A stretch of DNA of 64,000 bases, from the NCBI GenBank assembly GCA_000723505.1, contig HG934468.1, positions 62,001 to 126,000 on the forward strand, written 5' to 3'. Position numbers and translations under genes: made by a program. Source of the DNA: Mucinivorans hirudinis. GTDB taxonomy: Bacteria; Bacteroidota; Bacteroidia; Bacteroidales; Rikenellaceae. This document shows positions 7,876 through 16,853 of this stretch, piece after piece. Position 1 is the stretch's first letter. Each line of letters begins with the position of its first letter. The notes beneath the pieces are model-generated. The model was not told the DNA's origin. It worked only from the letters and a program-made list of their open reading frames with translations, and did not search any database.

Positions 7876-9526
7876 AGCTGCTACCACCAATAAACTCTCG
7901 CAATATCGAGGTTGGTGGCAACCCCTGGTCGGACATCTCCACAAAATAGCTTAAAAACCTCTTAAGGCGGTGTGCCTCAGCATATTCCGGAGCTATTGCC
8001 GGCACTTCTTCCAAGAGAGGCATAGCATATTTCTTGAGAATGGGAATCTCAAAGAAGAGTGCCGTACCAAACATTAAATCAGCCTGTTCCTGATAGGGAA
8101 AGATGTGTTTATCCTCTCCGCGGCGAACACTACCCCACCCTCTGAGTGTCTCACTTGCCGGTCGCGAGCGATACTTTGCATCGCGTACCATACGGCGCAA
8201 GAGGCGATTATCGGTGGTGTGAACAATCGTGGTGTCGTCAATGGAGAGGGTTGTCAGTGCCGAGGCGTATATCTTAAATTTAGCTGCCTCTTCAATTTCG
8301 GGAGTCAAGGCGGGGTTGAGTGCGTGTATGCCCTCTATGATGAGTATGCTGCGCTCGTTGAGTTGCATCCGCGTACCATCAAAAAAGCGGCTACCCGTCT
8401 TAAAATCAAACTTACACAATTCAACATCCTCACCGGCAAGCAACCTCTTCAAATCGCTATTAAAAGCCTTGACATCAAGCGCTTCAAGGCACTCAAAGTC
8501 GTAGTGTCCATTCTCATCCCTTGGGGTAAGCTCTCGCTCGACAAAGTAGTTATCCAAGGAGATAGCCTCTGGTTGATACCCAAGAACGCTCAGTTGCACA
8601 CCAAGACGCTTGGAGAATGAGGTCTTTCCGCTCGACGAAGGACCTGCTATCAATATGATTTTTGCCTCGCTACGTGCGGCAATCATATCTGCTGCATTGG
8701 CAAAATTTTTCTCCTGCAAAGCCTCACCAATCCTTATCAACTCCCCAGCCCTACCCTCCATCAACTCCTTATTCAACGAGCCGACGTTGCGGATGCCTAT
8801 AATTTTGTTCCACTCCTTATTTTGACGAAAAACACCGAAAAGTTTCGATTGTAGACAATATCTCTCCACCCTCTCAAACTCCTCCTTGCAGGGCATCATA
8901 ACCACCAATCCCTCAAAAAAACTCTCTATATCAAACGTCTTGATATATCCCGTAGAGGGTACAAGTGCCCCGTAGAGGTATCCGATAACTCCGGCAAGGT
9001 TATAGCTCGAAACGAAGAATTGCGGGCGGGTCTCCAGCAGAAGCAATTTATCGGTCGCCCCCTGCTTGCCGTACATCTCAACCGCCTCGTCCAAAGGCAA
9101 CTTCTCACGTACGATGGGCAAATCCATACTCACCAATTCACGCATACGAGCACGCAGTCTATCAACCGTTTCCGAAGAAAGCGTGCCCACACCCTCGATC
9201 TCGAAATAATAGCCCCGCCCCACGGGGTGCATCAATCTAAGCCTCCCCTGTGGTAATACGTCCGCCACAGCTTTTAGCAAAAGGAAGAACACTGAACGGG
9301 CATAAATGCGTGCCCCTTCCGACGAACCTGCATCCACAAACTTTACAGCTGCCGGAGAATATAGCCTGTAAGACAAATCCTTAACCACATTATCCACCCA
9401 CGCCGCCACGAACCGTCCGTTCGACTCACTGTAAATCATCTTGTAGAGTTCCGAGAGCGTAATGCCAGAGGAGACAAATAATTTTGCTCCCGTATGTTGG
9501 TTTATGACCGTAATTAAATTTTCCAT
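7865..9526 (-). CDS. Uridine kinase-type nucleoside kinase with TGS-like N-terminus
   Basis: 553 residues. Residues ~1-200 resemble the TGS/second additional domain of threonyl-tRNA synthetase (for example MHPVGRGYYFEIEG); the C-terminal part is a phosphoribulokinase/uridine kinase domain with P-loop GPSSSGKT at ~295-302 and IIEGIHALN. This fused architecture is standard in Bacteroidetes. The expected reaction is ATP-dependent phosphorylation of uridine/cytidine in pyrimidine salvage. It starts 2 bp before the end of the 9884 gene, so the two are co-transcribed. Confidence 0.88.
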   Translation of the reverse strand: MENLITVINQHTGAKLFVSSGITLSELYKMIYSESNGRFVAAWVDNVVKDLSYRLYSPAAVKFVDAGSSEGARIYARSVFFLLLKAVADVLPQGRLRLMHPVGRGYYFEIEGVGTLSSETVDRLRARMRELVSMDLPIVREKLPLDEAVEMYGKQGATDKLLLLETRPQFFVSSYNLAGVIGYLYGALVPSTGYIKTFDIESFFEGLVVMMPCKEEFERVERYCLQSKLFGVFRQNKEWNKIIGIRNVGSLNKELMEGRAGELIRIGEALQEKNFANAADMIAARSEAKIILIAGPSSSGKTSFSKRLGVQLSVLGYQPEAISLDNYFVERELTPRDENGHYDFECLEALDVKAFNSDLKRLLAGEDVELCKFDFKTGSRFFDGTRMQLNERSILIIEGIHALNPALTPEIEEAAKFKIYASALTTLSIDDTTIVHTTDNRLLRRMVRDAKYRSRPASETLRGWGSVRRGEDKHIFPYQEQADLMFGTALFFEIPILKKYAMPLLEEVPAIAPEYAEAHRLKRFLSYFVEMSDQGLPPTSILREFIGGSSFEY

Positions 9527-9527
9527 A

Positions 9528-9899
9528 TCAATTTCTGACTTTGAACCACTGTTTCTGCAATTTCGAATTTCGGAATATGACTATTAACCCCTGAAAATGA
9601 ACTACCACACAGTGGTTATCTTCATACCATTTTTTGAAAAGCGCCCGCTCACCACCACTAATAAAAGGTTCGCGAAGGATAATCATATCATCGGGGTAAA
9701 CATCTAGCTCACCGACCCTTGCAATCACACGCACGCCAATGGCTTCTATTAACCTTGCGCCGCGATTCTCCAGCGCATACTCCCTAACAAAGGAGTAGAC
9801 AAATGGTGAATGAATGTCTGCACCCCGCCAGTGACAGGCAGTAAAAAAATGGGCAATTCTTGTGGCTATCTGATATAGTGTCATACTATTAACTCTCAC
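9528..9899 (-). CDS. Shortened SAM-methyltransferase-like protein
   Basis: 123 residues. The start (ADIHSPFVYSFVREYAL) and the end (FQGLIVIFRNSKLQKQWFKVRN) match the two ends of a Bacteroidetes class I methyltransferase family of ~230-270 residues that begins with an HSPFVY motif and ends with a FRRxLxKQxFxV-type tail. The central glycine-rich SAM-binding region between them is missing, so catalysis is unlikely. I infer an internal deletion that kept the frame open. Met6 at 9884 may be the true start. First gene of the long minus-strand operon. Confidence 0.55.
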   Translation of the reverse strand: MRVNSMTLYQIATRIAHFFTACHWRGADIHSPFVYSFVREYALENRGARLIEAIGVRVIARVGELDVYPDDMIILREPFISGGERALFKKWYEDNHCVVVHFQGLIVIFRNSKLQKQWFKVRN

Positions 9900-9950
9900 T
9901 TAACGCAAAATAGGACAGGTAAATTTAGTAATATTTTCGCATTTTTCAAA

Positions 9951-9979
9951 ATTAAAAAAGGGCATCACAGAGCCCTTTT
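9951..9979 (-). terminator. Rho-independent terminator of the deoxynucleoside kinase gene
   Basis: On the minus strand AAAAGGGC (9979-9972), an 8-base loop holding the kinase TGA stop, then GCCCTTTT running into further T residues. It separates the kinase from the next operon. Confidence 0.8.
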
Positions 9980-10579
9980 CGCTACTGCCGCGCTGATTCT
10001 GTCCAAAACGCGTTCTCGCTCAACTTTATCCGACACAAAATCCTCCTTGTCAATATCCACAATCAACACATTGCCCGAATATTCTGCTATCCACTCCTCA
10101 TAGAGTTCATTAAGTCCGGCAAGGTAGCTCTCCTCAATACTGCTCTCGTAGACGCGTCCGCGCTTACGAATCTGTCCGACGAGCGAAACTGTCGAAGAAC
10201 GGAGATATATCAACAAGTCCGGTTCGGGTAATAGCTTTATTGTCAAATTGTATATCTGCATATAGGTCTCATAGTCACGGGTGGAAAGTAGCCCCGAACG
10301 ATGCAAATTTGTAGCAAAAACTCGCGCATCCTCAAAAATAGTCCGGTCTACCACCGTATTGCAACCACTACTGATTATATCCACCATCTGCTCAAGCCTC
10401 CTGCCCAGAAAATAGACCTGAAGATTGAACGACCATCTCAACATATTGTCATAAAAATCACCGATATAAGGATTATCCGATGACTCCTCGTAGTGCGAAC
10501 GCCACCCAAGCCTCTTGCTTAGCAGCTGCGTGAGATAGCTCTTTCCGCTACCGATATTTCCGGCAATGGCTATGTACAT
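9965..10579 (-). CDS. Deoxynucleoside kinase (dNK family)
   Basis: 204 residues beginning at once with P-loop GNIGSGKS (residues ~7-14), followed by the YEESSDNPYIGDFY substrate loop, the VDRTIFEDARVFA (DRS-like) motif and LIYLRSS; all mark the deoxyguanosine/deoxyadenosine kinase family, which phosphorylates salvaged deoxynucleosides. Full length. It has its own terminator, whose loop contains its stop codon. Confidence 0.88.
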   Translation of the reverse strand: MYIAIAGNIGSGKSYLTQLLSKRLGWRSHYEESSDNPYIGDFYDNMLRWSFNLQVYFLGRRLEQMVDIISSGCNTVVDRTIFEDARVFATNLHRSGLLSTRDYETYMQIYNLTIKLLPEPDLLIYLRSSTVSLVGQIRKRGRVYESSIEESYLAGLNELYEEWIAEYSGNVLIVDIDKEDFVSDKVERERVLDRISAAVAKRAL

Positions 10580-11005
10580 TTTTTTATCTGAGATTGATTT
10601 GGAAATTTTAGCATAAAAAGGTCTCCATCACGTCTGAAGTGGTTTATTAACTCAGCATTAAACAGTTCCAAACTATGGTATTGATGTAAAAAGTATGATT
10701 TTATAAATAGTTGTCAGGGAGGTAAAAAGTACTATTCGTGAAATGTGCGAGCGAATATAGAACTCTATTGCTTATCTGCCAAAATACAAATATAGTAAAA
10801 AATGGTCTTAAAAACTTATGGCAAGTAAAATTATTATTGCAAAGATTCGTGGTCTTGAGTTTATCGGCAATCACACATAGACCTATAAAGGTTGCCATTC
10901 AAATATATTTCAACGTGTGTGCAAAATGTTGGCACATATGATATACAGCTCAAATATAAGATATTACAATAAAAAGACACTCTTAGTACTGTTGCAGTAT
11001 TAAAG
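10580..11005. other. AT-rich stretch with no recognisable gene
   Basis: About 425 bp between the deoxynucleoside kinase and the IS3 remnant. Only short frames, none with protein-like character. It probably includes the degraded front part of the IS3 element. Confidence 0.5.
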
Positions 11006-11397
11006 ATGGCTGTAAAACGCCGTAATGCTCATCCTGGTGGGTTGCTTTTTCATTCAGACAGAGGCGTGGAGTACACTAGCAGTAAGTTTATCAAATTGCT
11101 AAAATACAATAAAATAGCTCAAAGCATGTCAGGTAAAGGTAATTGTTGGGAAAATCCGAACGAAGTGAGAGCAGAGGCAAGCTCGCTTGACTATGCCGAA
11201 CAAGGAGGATTTATCTACAATGCCGTTGCTGAGAGTTTTTCAAAACTCCAAAATCTGAAATTATGTATGGTTTTAGCTTGGTGAGTGCCGAAAAACTCAG
11301 AAGTTGAGTCTTTACGTGGTTGGAGTATTGGTACAACAAAAATCGTCGCCACTCGGCTCTTAGCAACCTTGCCATTGATGAATTATGGAGAAAATAA
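11006..11397 (+). pseudogene. IS3-family transposase OrfB remnant
   Basis: The C-terminal integrase core of an IS3 transposase is recognisable: HSDRGVEYTS, then QSMSGKGNCWEN and AVAESF (the catalytic Glu region), and in a shifted frame the terminal WLEYWYNKNRRHSALSNLAIDELWRK ending at 11397. The front of the gene is gone, the frame shifts between 11280 and 11320, and a 66-bp in-frame insertion (11156-11221) sits inside the conserved motif. Clearly inactive. Confidence 0.8.
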
Positions 11398-11450
11398 AAC
11401 TCCTAAATTGGAATGAATACACCTCAAACAAAACACAAAAACATTATTAA

Positions 11451-13602
11451 CCCAACTTCAACGCCAAAAAGTTTTTTCGGTGTTTTTTTGCTCAAAAACG
11501 GGGGTGATTTCATACTATTGAGTTGATTTTCAGAAGATGCTTATTTGGTGAAGTGCTTTGTAATACCCACGGGAGTAAATTTTATGTTGTACCTTAGCGG
11601 GCATGTACTTCACATCGAACATACGCTTGAGCCCCGAGCACGGCAGGGAACTCCCTTATTATAAAATCAAGGAGTCCTTCCGTGACGTTATAGGACGTGT
11701 GCATACCCGTGTAATGTTGACTCCGGGTTACCTTCCCGATTTGTGTAGCGATGAGATTGTGCAGATTCGCCGCGGTCTGACCTATATGATGGAGCAGAGT
11801 GCGTATATCCCAGCTCAGCAGGCGATGTTTACTGCCGATCCCAGAGGAGAGTACAGTGAAAAGGTTCGTGGATACATCGAGAAGTTTTGGAGTCAGATAA
11901 AGGGTAGCGGCAAGATTGATTCCGCACGGGCAAGTTATGATGAGGCAGAACGCAAAGCCCGCAAATTAATAGATGTCAACACAATACAGCATACAGATGC
12001 ACGTGAGGCAGGTGCAGAGAATGTATGCCTTCAGGCGATACGCGAACTACAGCTCGACACATTTCTGCGACGCGAAGGATGGTCGGAGCGTAAGATAAAT
12101 TCTACACTGGCATCCTTGATTATCCGGACTGTATATTCCCCATCGGAATGGGCGGCACTACGTATACTCGACGAGAATTCTGCCGCAATGGAGCTTCTGA
12201 CGGGTCAGTTTGGCGACTGCCCGACTCAGCGCGAGGTATATGCGGCTGCTCCATCGCTTTATGCCTTGAAAGACAAGCTAGAGCGTCATCTGTGCTCTCG
12301 CACCGACTCGTTGTTTAATCTCACTAACCGGGTGATGCTCTTCGATTTGACCAACTTCTATTTCGAGGGTAGCAAGACAGGCTCAAAGAAGGCAAAGTTT
12401 GGTCGCTCGAAGGAGAAACGCTCAGACTGTCGCCTTCTTGTCCTCGCCTTGGCAATCAATACTGAAGGCTTTATCCGATACAGTTCAATCCTTGCCGGCA
12501 ACACAGCCGACCCCGATTCACTACCGGCGATGGTGGAGGGCATTATCTCGAAGAATCCGGTCTCGACAAACCCCCAACAGAAAGTTATGGTGGTCATCGA
12601 TGCAGGAATAGCCACGGAAGCCAATCTCGGATTGCTCAAAGAACGAGGATATAATTACCTTTGTGTCAGCAGAACCAAGCTCAAAGATTATACTCTCAAA
12701 GAGGAAGGTCGCTCTGTTACGGTATTTGATAGTCGCAAGCGTCCCATTACTATAGCCCAAGTCGAGCACCGGGAGGGAGGCGACTTCTACCTTCGCATTA
12801 CCTCCCCCGCCAAAGCAATGACCGAACATTCCATGAACCAACAGTGGCGAGAGCGTTTCGAGCTTGAACTCACAAAGGCACGCAACGCTCTTACGGCAAA
12901 AGGAGGCACAAAGAGATACGACAAGGTGGTGGAGCGTGTTGGACGTGCACTCGGTAAATACCCCTCTGTATCCAAGTATTACCAAATAGACTACATCCGC
13001 TCGGATAAAAACCCCGAGCAGATGTCTGATATCCAATGGCAAATCAAAATCAGCCAAGACCAGGCTGAGCAACGCTTTGGTACATACTTCCTGCGCACCA
13101 ACGTAACCTCCCTTGACGAGCGAACTACGTGGGACTACTATAACTTGATTAGAGAGATAGAGACATCAAACCGGCAACTCAAAACAGACCTGGAATTGCG
13201 CCCCATCTACCATCAGACAGATGACAACTCCGATGCCCATCTATTCTTCGGACTACTATCATACTGGATTGTAAACACAGTTCGACACAAACTAAAGTTA
13301 CAAGGCATAACTCATTACTGGACTGAATTAAAGCGCATTCTATCCACCCAAAAGGCTATTACCACCAAAGCAGAAAACGCACTCGGAGAACAAATAGAAC
13401 TACGCATCTGTTCGGACCCCACAGATGCCGCCTCGGAACTATATCGAATCCTCGGATACAACCCCATACCATTTAGACGACACACAATCAAAACTGCACC
13501 ACCACCTCCGAATTGAAAAATCTGTAGTACCCACGCAGAAAGCCAAAAACAGATAAGGCTTAAAGAACAGAGGATTTGCATACATATTACGTTGAAGTTG
13601 GG
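11451..13602 (+). mobile_element. IS1634-family element, copy 1 (2152 bp)
   Basis: Bounded by CCCAACTTCAACG and its inverted complement CGTTGAAGTTGGG. A 4-bp direct repeat TTAA flanks it on each side (11447-11450; 13603-13606). It carries one transposase gene. Family assignment rests on the transposase; the 2152-bp length recurs exactly in three more copies of this window. Confidence 0.9.
11603..13516 (+). CDS. IS1634-family (IS4 superfamily) transposase, copy 1
   Basis: 637 residues, a DDE transposase of the DDE_Tnp_1 fold. Candidate catalytic residues lie in LFDLTNFYFEG (Asp), VVIDAGIATEANL (Asp) and REIETSNRQLKTDL (Glu). The length and the FDLTNFYFEG motif fit IS1634-type enzymes. The protein is identical to that of the copy at 44470 and differs from those at 32586 and 55720 mainly in one short block near residues 467-512. 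Apparently intact. Confidence 0.92.
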   Translation: MYFTSNIRLSPEHGRELPYYKIKESFRDVIGRVHTRVMLTPGYLPDLCSDEIVQIRRGLTYMMEQSAYIPAQQAMFTADPRGEYSEKVRGYIEKFWSQIKGSGKIDSARASYDEAERKARKLIDVNTIQHTDAREAGAENVCLQAIRELQLDTFLRREGWSERKINSTLASLIIRTVYSPSEWAALRILDENSAAMELLTGQFGDCPTQREVYAAAPSLYALKDKLERHLCSRTDSLFNLTNRVMLFDLTNFYFEGSKTGSKKAKFGRSKEKRSDCRLLVLALAINTEGFIRYSSILAGNTADPDSLPAMVEGIISKNPVSTNPQQKVMVVIDAGIATEANLGLLKERGYNYLCVSRTKLKDYTLKEEGRSVTVFDSRKRPITIAQVEHREGGDFYLRITSPAKAMTEHSMNQQWRERFELELTKARNALTAKGGTKRYDKVVERVGRALGKYPSVSKYYQIDYIRSDKNPEQMSDIQWQIKISQDQAEQRFGTYFLRTNVTSLDERTTWDYYNLIREIETSNRQLKTDLELRPIYHQTDDNSDAHLFFGLLSYWIVNTVRHKLKLQGITHYWTELKRILSTQKAITTKAENALGEQIELRICSDPTDAASELYRILGYNPIPFRRHTIKTAPPPPN

Positions 13603-13606
13603 TTAA

Positions 13607-13800
13607 CAAATTTCCCAACCTGATGTGCGGGTAAAGTTAGGTATTCCACCACAAATCACACGGATGCCCCGCAGCACGATACCGACAAGCACGGCGACCA
13701 CGTAAAACCAACATACACAGAGGTTACAAGCTACGTTCCTTCCGTCGAATGGTCAAAAGATGAGACCGATGAAGAATCACAATATAATGTGGATTTATAA
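13607..13800 (+). pseudogene. C-terminal remnant of an unknown protein
   Basis: A frame ending at TAA 13798 reads as hydrophilic protein-like sequence (VEWSKDETDEESQYNVDL at the end) but has no start, since a stop lies just inside the IS1634 boundary. I cannot name it. The last codons overlap the first of three HipB-operator-like repeats. Confidence 0.3.
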
Positions 13801-13919
13801 CCTTCAGACTTAAAAACCGATGTGACTGGAATGTAAATCACATTTTATTGTGATTTATTGTGCTAATATCGAAAATTTGCACTATCTTTGCTCCATAAAT
13901 CACAATATAATGTGGAAAT
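13773..13919. promoter_or_regulatory. Three spaced operators and promoter of the hipB operon
   Basis: A perfect 9-bp inverted repeat, TAAATCACA / TGTGATTTA with a 6-bp spacer, occupies 13834-13857. Related half-site pairs (AATCACA-ATATAA-TGTGG) occur at about 13775-13792 and 13896-13915. Their centres are 61-62 bp apart, about six helical turns. The promoter has TTG at 13858-13860 and TATCTTTG at 13883-13890 (22-bp spacing, slightly long). The third site lies between promoter and ATG. I infer autoregulation by the HipB-like protein. Confidence 0.7.
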
Positions 13920-14133
13920 GGAATCATTACAGCATAGAATCGGAGAGCAGATACGTCTTCGCAGAAAGGAACTGAATATCACTCAGCCCCATTTGGCAGA
14001 GATAGCTCAGGTAAGTGTAAATACGCTCTACAAAATTGAACGTGGGGAGGCAAATCCAACCTTGGAGGTGCTTGGTAAGTTGTTAGAGGTGTTGGGTCTG
14101 GAGCTATGTGTGAATGTGAAATCCGTAAAATAA
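13918..14133 (+). CDS. hipB: HipB-like XRE-family DNA-binding protein
   Basis: 71 residues, almost wholly a helix-turn-helix domain (IGEQIRLRRKELNITQPHLAEIAQVSVNTLYKIERGEANPT). ATG 13918 is chosen because the operator repeat at 13896-13915 and promoter box lie immediately upstream; the TTG at 13888 would put the promoter inside the gene. It precedes the HipS-like gene by 6 bp. In HipB-type systems this protein represses the operon and anchors the toxin complex. Confidence 0.85.
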   Translation: MESLQHRIGEQIRLRRKELNITQPHLAEIAQVSVNTLYKIERGEANPTLEVLGKLLEVLGLELCVNVKSVK

Positions 14134-14139
14134 TAATCA

Positions 14140-14463
14140 ATGCGAAGCGCAAAAGTATATGTAAAGGGTATTGAAGCAGGTGTGCTTACTGAGAATGATA
14201 ACAGAGGATACCTCTTCCGTTATGACTCTGCGTATTTTGCCGACTCGTCGAAGGCAGATGTAAGCCTTACGCTTCCAAAAACGCAAAAGGAGTTCGAGAG
14301 CGATTATCTCTTCCCGTTCTTTTTCAGCATACTCTCTGAGGGTGCAAATAAAGCTGCTCAGTGCCGACAGTTGAAGATTGACGAGAGAGATTATTTCGGT
14401 CTGCTACTCGCCACGGCAGGCGATGATACCGTTGGAGCTGTAACCATAAAACCGATTGAATGA
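14140..14463 (+). CDS. hipS: HipS-like protein (HipA N-terminal subdomain)
   Basis: 107 residues matching the N-subdomain-1 of HipA as a separate protein: KVYVKGIEAGVLTE at the start and the FFFSILSEGANKAAQCRQLKIDERDYFGLLLATAGDDTVGAVTI end. In the described E. coli HipBST system the separate HipS acts as the antitoxin that blocks the kinase HipT; I infer the same here. The stop overlaps the next ATG by 4 bp. Confidence 0.85.
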   Translation: MRSAKVYVKGIEAGVLTENDNRGYLFRYDSAYFADSSKADVSLTLPKTQKEFESDYLFPFFFSILSEGANKAAQCRQLKIDERDYFGLLLATAGDDTVGAVTIKPIE

Positions 14464-15467
14464 TGGAGATAACACGCTGCCCTTCGACACTGAACGAAGG
14501 TTTTTCGACATACTCGCCTGTGGCTCTTAAAAATCTATTTGCAGGCAAAAAGGTTTCACATATTCTGCCTTACGACTCACCCGAAAAAAACGAGGCAGAC
14601 AACGAGCTATTTATTGAAAACGTAGAGCATATCTCAATATCAGGAGTGCAGGAAAAGGAGGTTTGTGTTATTGAAAAAGGTGTAATACGACTTTCAGAAA
14701 AGGGGGAACAGAGTACGCACATTCTTAAACCGATACCTCTGAGTCGTCTCAAAAGAGTGAAAGAGATACCTGCAAACGAAAACCTTACGATGCAGATAGC
14801 TTCTCAGGTATATGGCATTGAAACTGCCGCCAACGGACTGTGCTTTTTCAAAACAGGCGAACCGGCTTATGTGACCAAACGTTTCGATGTTGATGCAAAA
14901 AAGGGTAAACTACGCAAAGAGGACTTTTCGTCATTAGCCGGGGTGATGCCGATAAATGCAGGGAGCAACTATAAGTACGAATATAGCTATGAGGAGATTG
15001 CCGAGCTGATTCGGAGATTTGTTCCTGCGTGGCGAATTGAGATGGAGAAATTCTATAAGATGGTGTTATTCAACTTTCTCTTCTCGAACGGTGATGCTCA
15101 CCTAAAAAACTTTTCGGTGATTGAGACCACTAAAGGAGACTTTCGTTTAGCTCCCGCTTACGACCTGCTCAACACTCATCTGCACGTTGACGATACCGAT
15201 TTTGCACTTAGTCGCGGACTATTTCGTGAGGGCGCGAAGTCTGAGTTTCTCAAATATAACGGCAAGGCTAACGGACGTTCATTTGAGGAGTTCGGCAGAC
15301 GTATCGGAATCGGCGAAAAGCGAATAGCCGAAATATTGCAGCAGTTCTCAGCTATATATCCTCAAACAGAGGAGTTGATTAATGCTTCATTTTTGCTGCC
15401 TGACACAAAGAAAACATACACATCAGAGTATAGGCAACGCCGAAACAGGTTGTTAGATACAAAATAG
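14460..15467 (+). CDS. hipT: HipT-like serine/threonine kinase toxin
   Basis: 335 residues, a HipA-fold kinase lacking N-subdomain 1. The Gly-rich loop holds SISGVQEK (residues ~59-66), the same Ser-Ile-Ser arrangement that is autophosphorylated in E. coli HipT. Catalytic elements NGDAHLKNFSVI and PAYDLLNTHL (metal-binding Asp) are present, so it looks active. HipA-type kinases modify aminoacyl-tRNA synthetases and halt growth; the target here is unknown. An IS5-type element begins 12 bp after its stop. Confidence 0.88.
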   Translation: MMEITRCPSTLNEGFSTYSPVALKNLFAGKKVSHILPYDSPEKNEADNELFIENVEHISISGVQEKEVCVIEKGVIRLSEKGEQSTHILKPIPLSRLKRVKEIPANENLTMQIASQVYGIETAANGLCFFKTGEPAYVTKRFDVDAKKGKLRKEDFSSLAGVMPINAGSNYKYEYSYEEIAELIRRFVPAWRIEMEKFYKMVLFNFLFSNGDAHLKNFSVIETTKGDFRLAPAYDLLNTHLHVDDTDFALSRGLFREGAKSEFLKYNGKANGRSFEEFGRRIGIGEKRIAEILQQFSAIYPQTEELINASFLLPDTKKTYTSEYRQRRNRLLDTK

Positions 15468-15479
15468 CAATACATACTA

Positions 15480-16750
15480 AAGGGGACTTCCAAAATTTAA
15501 TTCTTTGTAATTCAAATAATTATGCTATAAATAAGGAAATATGCGCAAGATACAATACAAGCCGATAGGCATCGCTGGTTTATTTGACCACGAGCAAGCA
15601 TTAGAGCAGTTATCTAACAAGGGTAATGCTCTTGAACGATTAAGTGAAGTATTAGATTTTGAGATATTTCGCGAGTTATTGGAGGATTCCATTTTGACCA
15701 AAGAGAAGAAGAACAACGAGGGTGCAAAACCTTACGATGTCGTGATGCTATTCAAGATTTTGATACTTCAACGCTACTTCGGATTATCTGATGGTCAGGT
15801 AGAGTAACAAATCATTGACAGAGCAAGTTTTAAGGCGTTTTTGGGGTTGTCTTCGGGTGATAAAGTTCCCGATGAGAAGACGGTTTGGTCTTTTCGCGAG
15901 AAATTGACCAACAACCAAACCATAGAAAAGACCTTCGTTCTTTTTCGCGATGTACTCAATGCGAAAGGTTTGATTCTCAATGAGGGAAAGATGGTTGATG
16001 CTACATTCGCAACTGCTCCTATTCAACGCAATACCCGTGAGGAGAACAAGCAGATAAAAGATGGCGATAGTGCTGCATTATGGAATAATAAACCCCACAA
16101 GAAGAGGCACAAAGACATTGATGCAAGATGGACACAGAAAGGTGGGCAGAATTACTATGGCTATAAGAATCACACAAAGGTGGATGCTAAGAGCAAGTTT
16201 ATTGATTGTTATAAAGTTACGGATGCTTCGGTGCACGATTCACAGCCGTTAGAGGATTTACTAGATGATAACGACAAGGGGCAACCGCTATATGGAGATA
16301 GTGCTTATACTGGTGCTAATCAGGATGATGTCATTGAGAATGCGAAGATGATAAATCAGGTGTGCGAGAGGGGTTATGGGAATCATCCTTTGACCAACGA
16401 GCAGAAGGCGAGCAATCGCGAGAAGTCAAGTGTTCGCTCTCGTGTGGAGCACGTTTTTGGGTTTATGGAGCAGTCGATGCACGGTATCAAGGTGGAGTGC
16501 GTTGATATAGTGCGAGCCACCGGGATACTTGGTCTTATGAACCTCACCTACAATCTGTTTAGATACGAACAGGTTGTACGACTGAATCTATTACCGATAA
16601 AAAACTAATAATCAAGCTGAAATGTAGAACTGACAGTCGAAATAGAGTCTAATTGATTGTACCCGCAAAAGAAAAAATCGCTTGCGAGAGAGCATAACGA
16701 GTTCTTGCTCTTAAATTAACCCAAAAATACTAATTTTTAGAACCCACCTT
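15480..16750 (+). mobile_element. IS5-family element with broken transposase
   Basis: Imperfect terminal repeats: AAGGGGACTTCCAAAATTTA on the left, AAGGTGGGTTCTAAAAATTA as the complement of the right end (15 of 20 match). No clear target duplication was found, so the ends are approximate. Confidence 0.65.
15541..16608 (+). pseudogene. IS5-family transposase, nonsense mutation
   Basis: One continuous frame of 355 codons interrupted by a single TAA at 15805-15807, where relatives read VEYQIIDR; a Tyr codon has become a stop. Upstream is the N-terminal domain (KPYDVVMLFKILILQRYFGLSD); downstream is the DDE core (GKMVDATFATAPI, LYGDSAYTG, RSRVEHVFGFM). Internal restart at 15841 would lack the N-terminal domain, so probably inactive. 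Confidence 0.85.
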
Positions 16751-16821
16751 ATGCATCAAATCCGAAACTAGCAGTTTATCAATTCTATTACTTTGCTTTT
16801 CTCAGTCTCGCTTTTTTATAT

Positions 16822-16829
16822 TACCTTTG
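16822..16829 (+). promoter_or_regulatory. Bacteroidetes -7 box (TACCTTTG)
   Basis: TACCTTTG fits TAnnTTTG and lies 25 bp before the peptidase ATG. No TTG stands at the ideal -33 distance. Confidence 0.4.
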
Positions 16830-16853
16830 TGAAACAAATAATCCGAAATAAGT

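Noticed and set aside
12521-13072. Long antisense frames inside the IS1634 transposase (repeated in each copy)
   Set aside because: They recur only because the IS recurs; no conserved protein features.
13315-13581. 88-codon frame reading inward from the IS1634 right end
   Set aside because: Antisense to the transposase C-terminus and lies wholly in the IS.
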